A DNA stretch of 64,000 bases, from the NCBI RefSeq assembly GCF_018812025.1, contig NC_063045.1:47148352-47212351 (forward strand), read 5' to 3'. The position numbers and the translations under genes are program-made. Shown here piece by piece: positions 34,649-47,440 of the stretch (position 1 is the first letter of the stretch; each line of letters opens with the position of its first letter). Source of the DNA: Megalobrama amblycephala. Lineage: Eukaryota; Chordata; Actinopteri; Cypriniformes; Xenocyprididae. The notes beneath the pieces were generated by a model. It worked only from the letters and a program-made list of their open reading frames with translations. It was not told the origin of the DNA and searched no databases.

Positions 34649-35543
34649 TAAGAATATTCTGCAATGCAGCATTGTTTTTATGTTCCATCTTGGGGATTTA
34701 CAGAGACTTCGATCCAAAAAGCATAACAACATAACATCTCGGAAATCGCATGCCATGTCATAGCAGTAAACCTCTCCAATAGGACCCAGCGCCCTTCTCT
34801 GTGCAGGAAACAAAGATTAAGGACTCACAGAGGACTGACAGTGCTGTCATTTAGGCTTGTTCTTGAGCAGGAATGAGAAGCTGTAAGAATGTGCGGTGAA
34901 CTCTATCACCACCCAGGGCCTCCACATCTACTTCCATTACAGTCCCCACAGGGCATCGATTTAGCCTGTTTCTTTTCTCATCTGCCTTATATTCCCCATA
35001 CTAATTAAAACCTTGATTGCAAAGGCCTTTTAGAGCTTCACGGTGGAAGCATGGATGCTGGTGGAGGGAGAGACATGAGTACACAGGAGAGGAGTGATGT
35101 GTTATTGGAGACCACAGGTGGTGCTGCTTCCAAGTGTCTGCAACATCCGAGCAATCAATACATGGGGAGAGAGGAAGGAAGCATGGGAGCCAAAAAAGAA
35201 AAAGGGGGCTAGAGGAATGATATCTTATGAATTACTAAAACATTGCTCTCTTATATATTGTACAATAAATTAATGAATAACCCCTTTAAATAAATAAGTG
35301 GATTTTGAATAGAGTTCTAAAAACCTTAACTAATAATAACAAAATAATAAAAAAATTATATACAGTAGTGGCCAAAAAAGGGACACTGGAGTGTAAAACT
35401 AATGTATGCGTTCCACATTTCAATTGTATCATTTGTCATGACGCAATAAAACATACTAAAATGTGTGGATGTAATTTTTGGCCAAGTGGTCAATACCAAG
35501 CTTGCACCCATTATTCGCAGCCTATAATTCAATAAATCAAGTA
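34649..35543. other. Non-coding stretch, nothing recognised
   Basis: Unique-looking sequence. 35030-35220 is purine-rich. No repeat termini or exons recognised. Confidence 0.5.
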
Positions 35544-35739
35544 GGGGTGTAACAGTAGATGTATTCATCTTGAACGTCACGGATCGGTGCGTACAGTTAG
35601 ACCACGAATACAGCCAATCACAGGCGATCCACACTCCAATCCAAAAGGGGGTGTGTGCGGTAATGCAATGCTGTTTGCTAACTGCCACAAAAGGAAAAAG
35701 AGCAGAAGAAGAGACGATCTATGCACCAACCCAAAACAA
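35544..35739 (+). mobile_element. hAT-like 5' fragment (AGGGGTGTAAC)
   Basis: AGGGGTGTAACAGTAGATG followed by CGGATCGGTGCGTACAG resembles the start of a widespread fish hAT element. It is cut by the element at 35740. Sequence after 36222 may be its continuation, but no terminal repeat was found. Confidence 0.45.
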
Positions 35740-36222
35740 GGCTGCGTCTGAAAATTGGAAAATGCTGCCTTCAGAGGACACATTTCAAGGTAGGAAGGCA
35801 TCAAGACACCTCTGAATCCAGAGATACCTTCATCTGATCGATTTCTGAAGGCAGCATAGATGTATCCTTCACTACCTCTGATATCCCACAATCCTGTGCT
35901 TTCCATTCTGCGACTGTTGAGCTAGAAAATTAAAGATGGCATCCGAAAGTTGAGATTGCTGGTCAGTTTTTGTGTAAATGTATGTTTTTGAGCAACATTT
36001 TCCACTTTTGATGTCATTTCTAGCAAGAAATTACTACTGTAGTAATAAAATATTTGTTCAGTTCTCAACAAAGCTTGCGCTATTTTGCGGTAGATCATTA
36101 AACTGTTACGCTGCCTCGGAAGTTTTGTGAGGTACCTTCATGCACAAACGCTGCCTTACAAGTCATTGCCTGATAGGGCAGCGAGGCAACAAGTCAGCTG
36201 CCTAGGTTTTCGGATGCAGCCC
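35740..36222. mobile_element. DNA element with GGCTGCGTCTGAAAA inverted ends
   Basis: GGCTGCGTCTGAAAATTGG at the left mirrors the right end (GGCTGCATCCGAAAACCTAG read from the right). Subterminal TGCTGCCTTCAGAGGACAC and TGAAGGCAGCATAGATGTAT show further inverted similarity. No coding capacity. hAT is a guess from this type of terminus. Confidence 0.6.
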
Positions 36223-38197
36223 AAGATTTCAGATTGCTAGTATCCTATACGCTGAGTTTCGATTCATTTTTGTGACATGCTCAACTAACTTCACAGAAAG
36301 GAAATCGGGACGGCAAAAAGCAGCATCCTTTTAAAAAAAAAGAAAAAAAAAATTACAAAAGCACAATAATTTTTTTTATTGTGAGTGTACACAATTAAAA
36401 GTACTCTTTATAGTTTTGAATGATGTCATACTCTTATCTGTATGACTATAAATGACAGAGTATTTTAAGTTGTTTCTGCTGTTATAAGGAGACAAATCAT
36501 TTGGCATTGTGCCGATTCATGTCATAGAAGTCTCACTATACAATTCAGTGATGAAATATGCATGTCCTGGAAATGGGAAGCCTCAGGTGCTGTTCCACTC
36601 GCTGTCTCCTCTTGGAAAGGTGAAGTAGGCTCAGATGCAGATGGCACCTTTTCTCTTTTTGTGACTATTTTCGAAAAGTGTAATATTGAACTTGGCATCC
36701 ACCATTGTCACTGCATGTTAATGAACTCTCATGCGCAATGAAAACTAATCTATGCAAAAGTTGTATTTTTCATTATTTATTTTGTACTTTTAAAACACAA
36801 GAGATGATTTTCAGTTTTGTACCTGATTGTGACCTAATACCTTTTGTTTTGTTTTTTATCTGCCCTTCAAAAAAATATGACCTAGGCTATCCAAGCTATC
36901 CTAGCTTTGGTTATTTGTTGCTTTTTCCTGTTGTACCAAACTTGTATCGAACAATGACCCCAAAAACGAGCGCCCTCTGCAACCAAAGATTATATTGTTA
37001 AAATGGCTAAATCTGATTAGTCGGTTTTATGTTAATTACAGTATTTATATAAAGTGTAAAGATTAGAAAAAGTTCCTAATTTAAGGGGTACAATTGTCTA
37101 TCATATCTCTTACATTTCAGCAATAGCCGAGAGAGGTGCTGCTGTCTCCCCAACCAGGTGCCTCCAATCCAAGTTCTTTTCCTAAATCTCTTATGGTGCA
37201 CCTGGCAGAGAGGAAAGAGTGTATTGAAAGAACAGGTGTTTTCCTTTACTCACTGGTTTAAAGCAGCACCATTAACCACTGAAATAGGTCAAAAGGATCC
37301 AGATCAATCAAGTTCTCACCATTCCCAAACCTCCCTCTCTCTCGCTTCCCCTTTCTTTCTCCAATTTCACTATTGGAGTGCGTGCCTAATCGTAAATGAG
37401 CCTCCCTAACATTGTACCGCTCTGGCTTTTAAAGGTGATCCAGAACGAAAAAGAAAAAAAAGCAGTCAAAATGTCAAAATAGCTGAAATCGCAATGAAGC
37501 CCTGATGTAGCTTTGTCCATTGTGTGTGACACAATAGTGCAGCTACAGCATTCATCGGCCCCACAGTGGCGCGGACATTGTTCATTTCACTATTCACATG
37601 ACAGCCTATATTCAGGCAGTGCTATTCATCCTGTCTGCCTGCATCTCCTGATTTATTTCACAAGGTTAATACTCTGATGGATTTTTACTCGGGCAAGGGC
37701 GAAGACGCCAGCTGCACATCCTCAATCACAGCGGAAGGCCCCCTCCCCTCACTTCATCACAGCAGCTGGTTCTGAGACAGAGAGATGGGAACAGGGCAGA
37801 TGCCACATGACTTCCTTAAGGTGAAACGGACAAAAGGGAGATTTCACCCATCGGCTCTGAACAAACTCATTTACACTTTTCTGCAGTGTCATGCTAGACA
37901 GCCTACTGCCTACTGTGACACGTCATTGGCCCAAAATATTACTCTATATAACTGTATAAATAGAAATATCAAATATGTTCTGATTGACTGAGACTGTGCT
38001 GTGTTGTATACAGCATTTCCACTTTCAGTGTGGAAAGACAAATTACTCTTACCTGGGAGCTCATTGTGTTGTTCCTTGTTAGGACACTGTGTTCATTTTA
38101 ACCCTAGATTGCTCCAGAAAGATTGTCCTTGTAATAAGTTTACTGTAATATTGCTAAATATTCTTACTAAAACCTGTTGATCAATGCACTAAACATA
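36223..38197. other. Mostly unique non-coding DNA
   Basis: 36223-36400 may be hAT remnant. The rest shows no repeat termini. The block 37540-37800 is of higher complexity and GC. Several 60-98 codon frames lack domains or splice context. Confidence 0.4.
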
Positions 38198-38570
38198 CAC
38201 TACTGTTCAAAAGTTAGGGGTCAGTAAGGTTTTAAGAAATGTATATTTTTATTCAGAAAGGATGAAATAATTGAAGTCAGTAAATACATTACAAAAACAT
38301 CTATTTTAAATAAATGCTGTTCTACTCATCAAATGTATCAGTTTTACAAAAAATATGAAGTTTACAACATTAATAATATATGTTCCTTGAGCACTAAATC
38401 AGCATTATGAATGATTTCTGAAGGATCATGTGATACTGAAGACTGGAGTAATGGCAGCTTAAAATTCAGCTTTGACATCAATAGAGTAAATAATACATTT
38501 TAAAATATATTAAAATAGAAAAGTTATTTTTAATTGTAATAATATAAATTAAAATAATTTATTTAAATTT
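38198..38570 (-). mobile_element. TA-MITE (CACTAC... family), inverted, truncated
   Basis: It begins TA then CACTACTGTTCAAAAGTTAG and runs through TTTATTCAGAAAGGATGAAA and CATGTGATACTGAAGACTGG, the right-to-left order of the family. It loses its other terminus at the (ATATT)n array. Confidence 0.75.
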
Positions 38571-38580
38571 ATTTAAATTT

Positions 38581-38687
38581 ATATTATATTATATTATATT
38601 ATATTATATTATATTATATTATATTATATTATATTATATTATATTATATTATATTATATTATATTATATTATATTATATTATATTAT
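38581..38687 (+). repeat. (ATATT)n pentanucleotide array, about 21 units
   Basis: About 107 bp of near-perfect ATATT units ending at the foldback element that starts at 38689. Confidence 0.95.
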
Positions 38688-38688
38688 T

Positions 38689-39155
38689 ACGGAAGAGGAT
38701 TAGGGCCAAGCAATAATAAAAAAATAAAACCATCTCGAGATTAAACTTGTTAAATTTCTAGAAAAAAGTCGAGATAAAATGTTGAGAATAAACTCGTTAA
38801 ATTACGAGAAAAAACTCGTTAAATTACAGGAACAAATTTGTTAAATTACGAATTTGTTCTCATAATTTAACGACTTTTTTCTCGTAATTTAATGAATTTA
38901 TTCTCATAATTTAATGAGTATATTCTCAACATTTTATCTCGACTTTTTTCTCGAAATTTAACGGCATTTTTCTCATAATTTAACGAATTTGTTCTCGTAA
39001 TTTAACGACTTTTTTCTCGTAATTTAATGACTTTATTCTCAATGTTATCTCGACTTTTTTCTTGAAATTTAACAAGTTTTTTCTCGTAATTTAACGAGTT
39101 TAATCTTGAGATGGTTTTATTTTTTTATTATTGCTTGGCCCTAATCCTCTTCCGT
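38689..39155. mobile_element. Foldback element with ~58-bp inverted ends and a ~23-bp tandem interior
   Basis: The ends ACGGAAGAGGATTAGGGCCA and TGGCCCTAATCCTCTTCCGT are exact complements, and the match continues through AAGCAATAATAAAAAAATAA and ACCATCTCGAGATTAAAC with few mismatches. The interior repeats a degenerate TCTCGTAATTTAACGACTTT unit about every 23 bp in both orientations. Flanks ATATTATT and ATATTATA could be an 8-bp duplication but are themselves low-complexity. Confidence 0.8.
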
Positions 39156-41410
39156 ATATTATAGGCCAATATCAAAGTTCTATACTATTTTTTCTTTTTT
39201 TTTTGAAAAATAAAAAATTATTGAAGTTTCTATTGAATCCATATTAGCTATCACAACATTATAATGTACAGTGTGAAAAATAAAATATAAAAATACAGTA
39301 TGAAAAATTTTAATTTTAATTTTAATTATTTTAAATGACTAGTGTTTTTAAACATTAACCTTAGTGTTATATGATGGCAAAGGTAATCTTAAACGTAAAA
39401 TCAAGGAATTTAGCATGTACAGTTAAATATCTAATATCAATATAGTAATAATAAAAAAAACTCTAAAATTAGCCGCTAACTGTTGTGGTACAAATATATC
39501 ATGCATCCCTATAGCACTTATTTTTACACAACATACACATAACACACAGATGCACACATCTGTATTCTTAAACACACTACATAGATGGGTGTTAAATACC
39601 GAGCCGACTTATGACGGTAACAAAGCAGCACATTCATTCATCTTGACCTGTATCATCATAACATAATCCACCCTCGACATTCCTTCAGTTCCATTCAAGT
39701 CTAAAACTCCAGTAATATGCAGTGAGTGTCGTAAGAGCAATTACAGAGGTAATCTCCATATTAGCATAAAACACATGCTTAAGACAGAGCTCATTCAACC
39801 ATATCCACACTGAAATTACAGACACTTTACTCCACATAATGTCATTTTCCACAAGGTTACTCTTCCTGCTGTGTTCTTCTGGAGTCATGGAGAGAGAGAA
39901 AGAGGCATTAGGAGAGAGATTACGGAGGATGTGATGGTTTTAGAAGTAGAGACAAATTAATGTGTTTTTTAATGTTTTTAATTTTCCATTGTAAAAATGA
40001 GGTTAACAGGCCCTCTAGTCTAACCTAATTTTACATGCTATTCTTTTTTATGTCCTTGTTTGTGAGTTTCTTCGGTTGTTAAGTCTATAAATGAAGGCAG
40101 TGATGCCCTTCCTCCCCACAGTAAGAATGTTTGGTGTTTTAAGATGCTGGCAAGAGAATCAAATGGATTTTACATCAAGCTTATTTCTTTTTGAAGAGTA
40201 GGGCAGCTGATGCCAGAATTTTTTTCAGAATGACATTCGGTGGAGGGGCAATTAAACACTGAAACAAGTTTTAAAGCTGTATCGCACCATAACCCAGCAG
40301 TAATCCAGAGGAAGAAGATGAAAGAAACAGCTGGATGAGATGAACAGCATATGATTCATATGGATTGCTACTTGTGTGGCGTAAATAAATACTACAGTAT
40401 AAGAGTATATAAATAATACTGAAATAACTCTGGACAGAGAGTTAGACAACAGAAAACTGTGAATTAGAGTTCAAATAGTGAGCATCAGGACTAAATGAAT
40501 TACACTGAATGTCAAAGACACACTTGACGGCTAAATAAATCTGTATTTTATCATCATATTTATAACTATATGAATTTATCCACCCTAATCCAAACATTAA
40601 AACCGCTCTCAGTCTCTGCCTGACAGAGATACTCTCTCTCCTCCCCATGTTTCACCAAGACAGGAGATTCCAGCTTCTCTCGGGATGTGGGTGAGAAGAT
40701 TGCGAATCCCTTGAAGTGTCAGCTGGTGAGAGAATTTCTCCCCGCAGAGAGCGAGAGACCCCACAGGAGAGCATGGCCCTTTACCTACATCTTATCTAAC
40801 AAACCACCGGAGAGACACAGCTAAAGCACGGCAGTCTCTCGGGGCTGGCAAACACGAGAGATGTCTGTTAAATTAGCACAGTCACAGAGCTAAAAATGAA
40901 ATGATTAATCCTATATGTGCATGAAGAGACGGCAATTATAAACAATAATAAGTTCAAATTAAATAAAATAGGGTATCTGCATTAAACTTTCGTAAGCTAA
41001 GAATTTGCTCAATGTAAAAACTATCCTGTTAAATTTACAGTAAAATAAAAAGCAGCTCGGGTTGCGAGAAATTCACAGTAAAAAAAAAAAATACTGTGAC
41101 AGTGACTGTTACATGGCATACTGGTGCTTGTATATTTTGCACCTTGTAATTTTATTTCATTAAGTGATATTAATTAATATAATCAAGCTACTTCAAGCAC
41201 CAAATTCAGCTTCTTTTTCCTTCTCTTACGCAGGTGATGCAGCAAGCACAGTGAATGCTTCTGTGTTTACATCCAAATGCCGGCTCAGTATTGGCCAAAG
41301 CTGATCATGTGAGCAGCATGACGCATGTGTGTGATGCTGATGCAGGAGCCGGCCAATAATGAGCCGGCGTTTTGACAAAGAACCTGGAAGCACTGGATGA
41401 AAACAACGTA
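39156..41410. other. Mostly unique non-coding DNA
   Basis: 41030-41100 holds ATTTACAGTAAAA-type motifs that recur at 42570-42775, probably a decayed MITE. Nothing else recognised. Confidence 0.4.
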
Positions 41411-41684
41411 TGAGAATGACACAGAAGACAAGATATTGTTGAATAAAGTCTTATTTTTTTTGTTTTTGCACACAAAGTATTCTCGTCGCTTCATAAAATT
41501 AAATTAATTAATAAAATAAGGTTGAACCACTGCAGTCAGCTGTCTACGGAGTCATATACCTCTCGGATTTCATCAAAAATATCTTAATTTGTGTTCCAAA
41601 GATGAACAAAGGTCTTACAGGTGTGGAACGACATGAGGGTGAGTAATTAATGACAGAATTTTCATTTTTGGGTGAACTAACCCT
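41411..41684. mobile_element. TTAA MITE (GTTCACCC family), right half
   Basis: The right terminus GGGTGAACTAACCCT precedes TTAA at 41685-41688. Internal AGTATTCTCGTCGCTTCATA and AAAAATATCTTAATTTGTGT match the other copies. The left terminus is missing. Confidence 0.75.
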
Positions 41685-41768
41685 TTAAAAGTGGCCAATG
41701 CTTGTACTGTATATAGACAGTGCACAGGGTCGTACACACAGAGACAAAAGACCATCATAAACATTAAA

Positions 41769-42457
41769 GGGTCTATATGTAGCATTTAGAAACCCTTGTT
41801 ATTAGCGACACCGGTGGCAGTTAAGTGAACTGAAAAAGATGTTGCAAATACCTTTTGAGCGATATACTTTTGACGAACATCCCGACATTGTCCACGCTGC
41901 TGAAAGCGACATTTAGATGAATATGTAAATGTGTGCTGCAAGCTTTCCTCTCAATAACTAAGTAAACACAAAACAAAAATGACAGCAGTGAGAAAACTGC
42001 AGTTAAGAAAGCATCTGATCAGAGTGATGTGGATATGTCTGCACAAGCTCTGCAATTCACCGGCATTATGTCGACAGATGAGGCAGGCCTAATTAAAATG
42101 ATTTAATAGTTTGATTATAAAGTATATTTTTTAGAGTATAGACTATATAGATCTGACTATGTGAGACTATAGTTTGAATTAATCCCTTTTCTTTGCATGA
42201 CACATTGACATTACAGTGCCTAATAGCTTTTTTGGCATTATCCTAAACATTGCATAAGCATTTGTTTCATGTGTCATTGAACGGAAGAGGCAAAAATGTC
42301 CCGAGTCCTTCACATAAAAATTAGTCTACAGGCTTTCATAGACACAAACTAGCAAGTCGTGGAATGTCTTTTGTGGAATTTAACTTTCGTTATATGTGGT
42401 TCACACATTGGCAATGAAAATGTTTACATATAGTAAAAATTCTTACATATAGCTCCT
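41769..42457. mobile_element. TTAA-flanked element, GTCTATATGTAGCATTT ends
   Basis: TTAA near 41765 precedes AGGGTCTATATGTAGCATTT. The right end reads, from the right, AGGAGCTATATGTAAGAATT beside TTAA near 42458. About 0.69 kb. It has a small plus-strand frame near the left end (41839) and no transposase. Confidence 0.75.
41839..41916 (+). pseudogene. 25-codon frame inside TTAA element (exon-1-like remnant)
   Basis: ATG at 41839 encodes MLQIPFERYTFDEHPDIVHA followed by AESDI and TAG. The RYTFDEHPD portion resembles the PYQFEPESD of the frame at 49349, which belongs to a different TTAA family. A shared ancestral first exon is my inference; such short frames can also arise by chance. Confidence 0.3.
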
Positions 42458-42569
42458 TTAACTAAATAAAAAAAAAAATGCAACAAAACACAAAACATAA
42501 CTGATGACAAAAATGATTCAAATAATATATAAACAATGTGATGTGTCATGCAGATATGACGCTGTACAT

Positions 42570-43030
42570 GACGCTGTGCAGATATTTACACTGTACATTT
42601 TACTGTAATTCATAGTTTTTACTCACAAAACCAAAAACTTGACAGTATTTACAGCAAAAGTATGCTATTTTTTAACCATTTACAGTTTTTCACTGAATAT
42701 AGTAAGGTAACAGTTATCTAATTAACAGGTTTTTACTGTAGCAGATTGTAAAAAAGATTACAAAATTTTACAGTACACTTTTTATTGCCATATGCAAATA
42801 GTATGTAAAACAACATTTTACAAATGCATGGGAAAAAATGGTAGATGTTCATATAGATCATATAGTTTTTGAGATGTTCTTTCTCACTGGAAACCAAAAG
42901 GAGATATTTAATATAATGTCCAAGCTGCTTTTTCCAAACGATTAAAATAAAATAAACAGCTGTGGTCACCATTCACTTTCATTGTATGCAAATGAGCAGC
43001 TTGGACATGTAGCTAAACATCTCCATTTGA
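42570..43030. repeat. Two MITE remnants
   Basis: 42570-42775 carries TTTACAGT/ACTGTAAA motifs in both orientations. 42880-43020 carries GTCCAAGCTGCTTTTTCC and its inverted partner GAGCAGCTTGGACATG around a short core. Termini are decayed. Confidence 0.45.
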
Positions 43031-43994
43031 GTAACATGCTACAAAGAAACTGTGGGAAAAAAGGAGAAAACATATTTTGCAGAGGGAGGGAACTCGTATT
43101 GCCAATCATGGAGTGTGTATGAGTGTATTCCAGGTGCGCACATATGCAAGAAGTCTTTTCACTCCAAACTGACTAGTTTGCTATCACACACTGTGCTGAT
43201 GCAATAAGAGGTAATATGTCAGTCAGACAAAAGAATTCAGCATTGCTGAAACTGGAAGTAACAATGAAGAGATGCTTAAACTCACCAAAACCACCCCATA
43301 ATCCAAAGCAACAGGTGGGAGAATCACAGACCTCAATTGCAAGAGAAGTAAACATGGAGCTCAGTGTATAAGGTGATGATACATGGGGTAACTTTTTGGG
43401 CAAGGTTGCTAGGCAACACAAAAGGAAGATTTTTCAATACTCTGCCTGTTACAGCCACTGCCCGGTGAACAAACCCAATGACCTGTGTTTCATCCAATAG
43501 ACTATTTTTGCAAACCAGCTTTAGGATACGAGTCTGAGCTCAAAGAGCACACGCTGATTGAAAGCACCATTCACCGGTTCAAATATAGTCATTACCCGTG
43601 GCACTCTAACCAGACACACACAAATACTCACACATTCCCAAAAATGAGCTACAAGGCTAAAAAGCTTTGTTTAAGATATTACTCATGGGTATTAGACCAC
43701 CCACAAATCCAGTTAATGGAACAGCTAGGGTTGATTTACTACCACACAGACCACCAAATACTGGCCTCTTTTGCAGAGAGGAGTGCATGAGGAGGACCAG
43801 AGGGGATGTGAGTAACAGCAGCATCATCCATTAACATGTACAGGGCCACACAGACGCCTCAGGTTCCTGCACAGTTGCTGGGGATGAACAGAGACAACAT
43901 ATGATGACGCACTGGGGTGATTCTCTCTCCCGTCAACCCTTACTTTTTTTTGTTATAGTAATAGTTTTTGTCGTTTGACGAAAATATCCTTTAA
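43031..43994. other. Non-coding stretch, nothing recognised
   Basis: Unique-looking sequence. A 101-codon plus-strand frame at 43485 has no recognisable domain or splice sites. Confidence 0.45.
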
Positions 43995-44756
43995 AAGGAA
44001 AATTCTGGGTTCAACATCATTTGGTAACCTACCTTGAGTTATATCTGATTGAACAACTTTGTCATCATGCCATAAACCCTAAAACTCTGTGAAACTGATG
44101 CTTTAAACAATGTTATGGGTGCTTTTATAAATTTTAAGCTTTATATTTCTGCATAAAAACTTCTCCAAAAACTGTTTCCATTTACCTGTATTATAGAAAG
44201 AACTCAAAAATAACTGTAGCTGTTACCGAAAAATGTATTCTGTCATCATTTACTCGCCCTCATGTCGTTCCAAACCTGTATGACTTTCTTTCTTCTGTGA
44301 AACAAAAAAGACATTTTGAAAAATGAGAAATTAACAGTTGTACTGTAAAATAAATCTTAAAATATGATATATTATTTCTTAAATACTCATTTTTTTTGTT
44401 TTACAGTGAAATATTACAATAACACTTACATTTATTATTATTATAGCCATATTGATATATATAACAACATGTTAAGCTACATTGTGCCGCCCTACAAACA
44501 AGCACAGAAAACCTGGAGTTTATTTCTAAAAAATAAATATATAGATACATAAATACATTAAAATAAAATGGCAATTTTTATCAGAAAATTTCCCCATGCA
44601 GCCCTACTCAAAATATTTTTTATGATCCACAGAAGAAATAATGGTTTGGAATGACATGAGGGTCAGTAAACCATGACCTTTCTATTTTGGGTGAACTATC
44701 AATATTAAGCCACAAATGTTGTTGATTAATCTTAACTTGTATTGAACCCGACATCA
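43995..44756. mobile_element. TTAA-type MITE (AATTCTGGGTTCAAC) interrupted by a GTTCACCC-family copy
   Basis: The left AAGGAAAATTCTGGGTTCAA follows TTAA at 43991-43994. The right side has AACTTGTATTGAACCCGACA. Between them lies a GTTCACCC-family copy, seen as TGTCATCATTTACTCGCCCT at about 44243 and GGAATGACATGAGGGTCAGT at about 44650 to GGGTGAACTATC. Confidence 0.55.
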
Positions 44757-46703
44757 TTTTCAAAAACTTGCACTTTGAAACACGTTTTCAAAAGTTTGCA
44801 TTTTTAGGCACCCAAAACTCTACATGTTGTAGTGTAAATGAACGGCCAAAGCGCATAAAAAGTTTTCAGTTTTTAGTTGTAAATGGTGTCATGTAAACGC
44901 CCCCTCAATCAGTTTTACAAAAAAAGAAATCTAATTTTATTAAAAATGATCTATTATATTTATTTAAACATCAGTATCAGCATTTAACAAAAATATGAAT
45001 GAAAAAAAAAAACATCAAAAAGCCCATGGTTAAACATTTTTGTTATTAATTTCATTTACGAGACTAACACAGCTGATTACCTAGGGTGAGCACACTGGAA
45101 AAGCAGGATGGAAGCTATATGAAAGAGACAATGCTAGTCAGAGAGACCAAGCCTAGTCCATCCCCTGGAGGATGTGTGTCTAAAACACTGAGTGTCACAG
45201 AGACTGGGGAGCTCTGGGGTTCCTGGAAACCATCTAAAGCATCAATATCTCTCGGTTCTCCTCCTGATTCCCCTTCAGCGTTTCTGTCCCCCAGGGTCCA
45301 TCACTATTCACAAACACAGTCTCTCATTGGCTGCTGCTTGGTCACGGCCTGGATTTACCTGATGAGTGAATCTTGCTTTAGCTTTAATCTGGTTTCTTTA
45401 ACCTAGAACGCTGAGGCGAGCTTCATTCCTGAAACATGCGCTTACTTTTCCGCTGTGCGATATTCGAAAATGAAGAGAGGGCAAAATGTGGAATAAATTT
45501 GCAAGCATTAAACTAAAGGATGAGCCACAGCATGATTCAAAATGCTTCCATTAAACCTCCAAGACATACGAGGCAGTATTGTAGACATTTAATCAGGCTA
45601 ATCATAGATCAAACGACACTCGCTCTCAGTGGAAATACTTTATAAACTAAGAATTCAACAAGATCTCATCGCCACACAACCAAGTAAATGGTAACTGTGT
45701 TTATACAGTAAATTGGACTTTTTTGGATATGGTACCACTATGGTAAATGAAAAGATATTATTTACACCAGCACAACGTTTATTTCATATGACTATATGAT
45801 GAAACAGAGTTACGACTGTACAAACACTACAGGTGTACCACGTAGGCCTGTTGTCTACCTACATGTGATCTGGGTGCAAGGCTGTAGTACTGGTAGTCCC
45901 TATCTCCACACTGAAGCCAGAATCCACCTACTACACATCTGAATCACTTCATCTGTTCTATCCCAGCAACCCTCACTGCAGAAGCCCTCATCTCAGTGGG
46001 TGGAGTTAGATCAGTGTCAATCAAAATGCTTTTTTACGGGTAAGAGATAATGGTGCGATCTCATTGTCCATTCATTGAAATTCGAAAGTGTGTGTATTTG
46101 ATTTAATGTTTTGAACTTTTTGTTTGTTTGAATGAGATGCATATGAGAAAGTATTTGTCAGTCTCTTCTGCAAGGCATCCTTCATTTACATGCAAAACAT
46201 ATTTCGTAAACAAATCCACCAAAATAATCAAGTTATCCCCTAAGATGCAACAGTATATTTTCTCTCCTCTCCAGCATCATATTTTTTGCTTCTCCCGTTT
46301 TCTCGTCTCGCCTGCCGTCAGTCTTCCCATGCCATTTAACAGCAGAACAGTCATTAACCAAACAGCAGGGTTGCTATGGGAACATCACACTGCCACTCAT
46401 GACCAGCCGGCTGAGATGAAATAAATATGGATGCCAACTGGGTTGCAGGAGTGTGTACCTGCAAATATTTATTAAAGGAATACAAACAAAGGGTAATATA
46501 CTTTTGGTGTGAAACCTTCTCATTTTCATATATGAACATCTCTCCAAGGCCTCTATTTCTCTGTCTATATGGTGTCATATGATCTGCATTCTGTGAAGTG
46601 AAACCACTTTTTTTTCTTTTTTTTTTTTTGATGCAATTGACAAACTATGTCTGTGGGGAGCTGCTAAGTGAATGTTGTGTTTAAATACTTGATCATATAG
46701 TCA
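44757..46703. other. Mostly unique non-coding DNA
   Basis: A 106-codon plus-strand frame at 45086 and a 98-codon frame at 46128 show no domain, no splice context and no family resemblance. No repeat termini recognised; T-run near 46608-46629. Confidence 0.45.
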
Positions 46704-46707
46704 TTAA

Positions 46708-47440
46708 AGGAATAGTTCCAAAAGTGACAATTCAGTCATCATTTACTCACCTTCATTTTGTTACAAACATGTATGGGTTTCTTTCTTCTGTTGAACACAA
46801 AAGAAGATATTTTGAAGAATGAACAATTGACGGTAGCGATTAACTTCCATGGTATTTTTTTCCTACTATGGAAGTCTTTCTGTCCCTCCATAGACAGCTA
46901 CGCAACTGACACTTTGACGGTTCATAAAGTTCATAAAAAGATCGTAAAACTCAGTTGAGGGGTTTAGTCCAAATTTTCTGAAACCTGATCGCTTTATATG
47001 ATGAACAGGTTTAATATAGGCTATTATTCACATATAAACATTGATCAGCGGACATAAACAGAACCTCAACCTCTCCCTGAAGCTCAAATGTGCTGCGTAT
47101 ATGAGAATGAACCTCATTGGTTCTCACAAACATGATTGAGCTTCTGTTTACCACAAGTGCTGTGTGAGTTGATGAATGTTTATATGTGAATAAAAGCCTA
47201 AATTCAATCTGTTCATCATATAAAGTGATCGAGTCTCTTCAGAAAATTTGGACTAAACTGCTAATTTCCTATGGATTAGTTTTACGATCTCCTTATGAAC
47301 TTTTTCAAGCGTCAAAGTGTCAGTTGCGTAGCTGTCAATAGAGGGACTGAAAGCTCTCAGATTTCATCAAAAAGATCTTCATTTGTGTTCCGAAGATGAA
47401 CGAAAGTCTTTCAGGTGTGGAACGACATGAGGGTGAGACG
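46708..47440. mobile_element. TTAA MITE (GTTCACCC family), long-core variant
   Basis: TTAA at 46704-46707 then AGGAATAGTTCC. The interior is a large inverted repeat: AGCTACGCAACTGACACTTT near 46899 mirrors AAGTGTCAGTTGCGTAGCT near 47315, and TCGCTTTATATGATGAACAG mirrors CTGTTCATCATATAAAGTGA. The right side ends with GTGTGGAACGACATGAGGGT; the terminus itself is lost. Confidence 0.75.

Noticed and set aside
38700..39140. Regularly spaced short repeats, CRISPR-like at first sight
   Set aside because: Units are degenerate, occur in both orientations, have no spacers of constant unique sequence, and lie between transposon-type inverted ends in a vertebrate genome.
45086..45406. 106-codon plus-strand frame
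   Set aside because: No recognisable family, no splice structure; likely chance.
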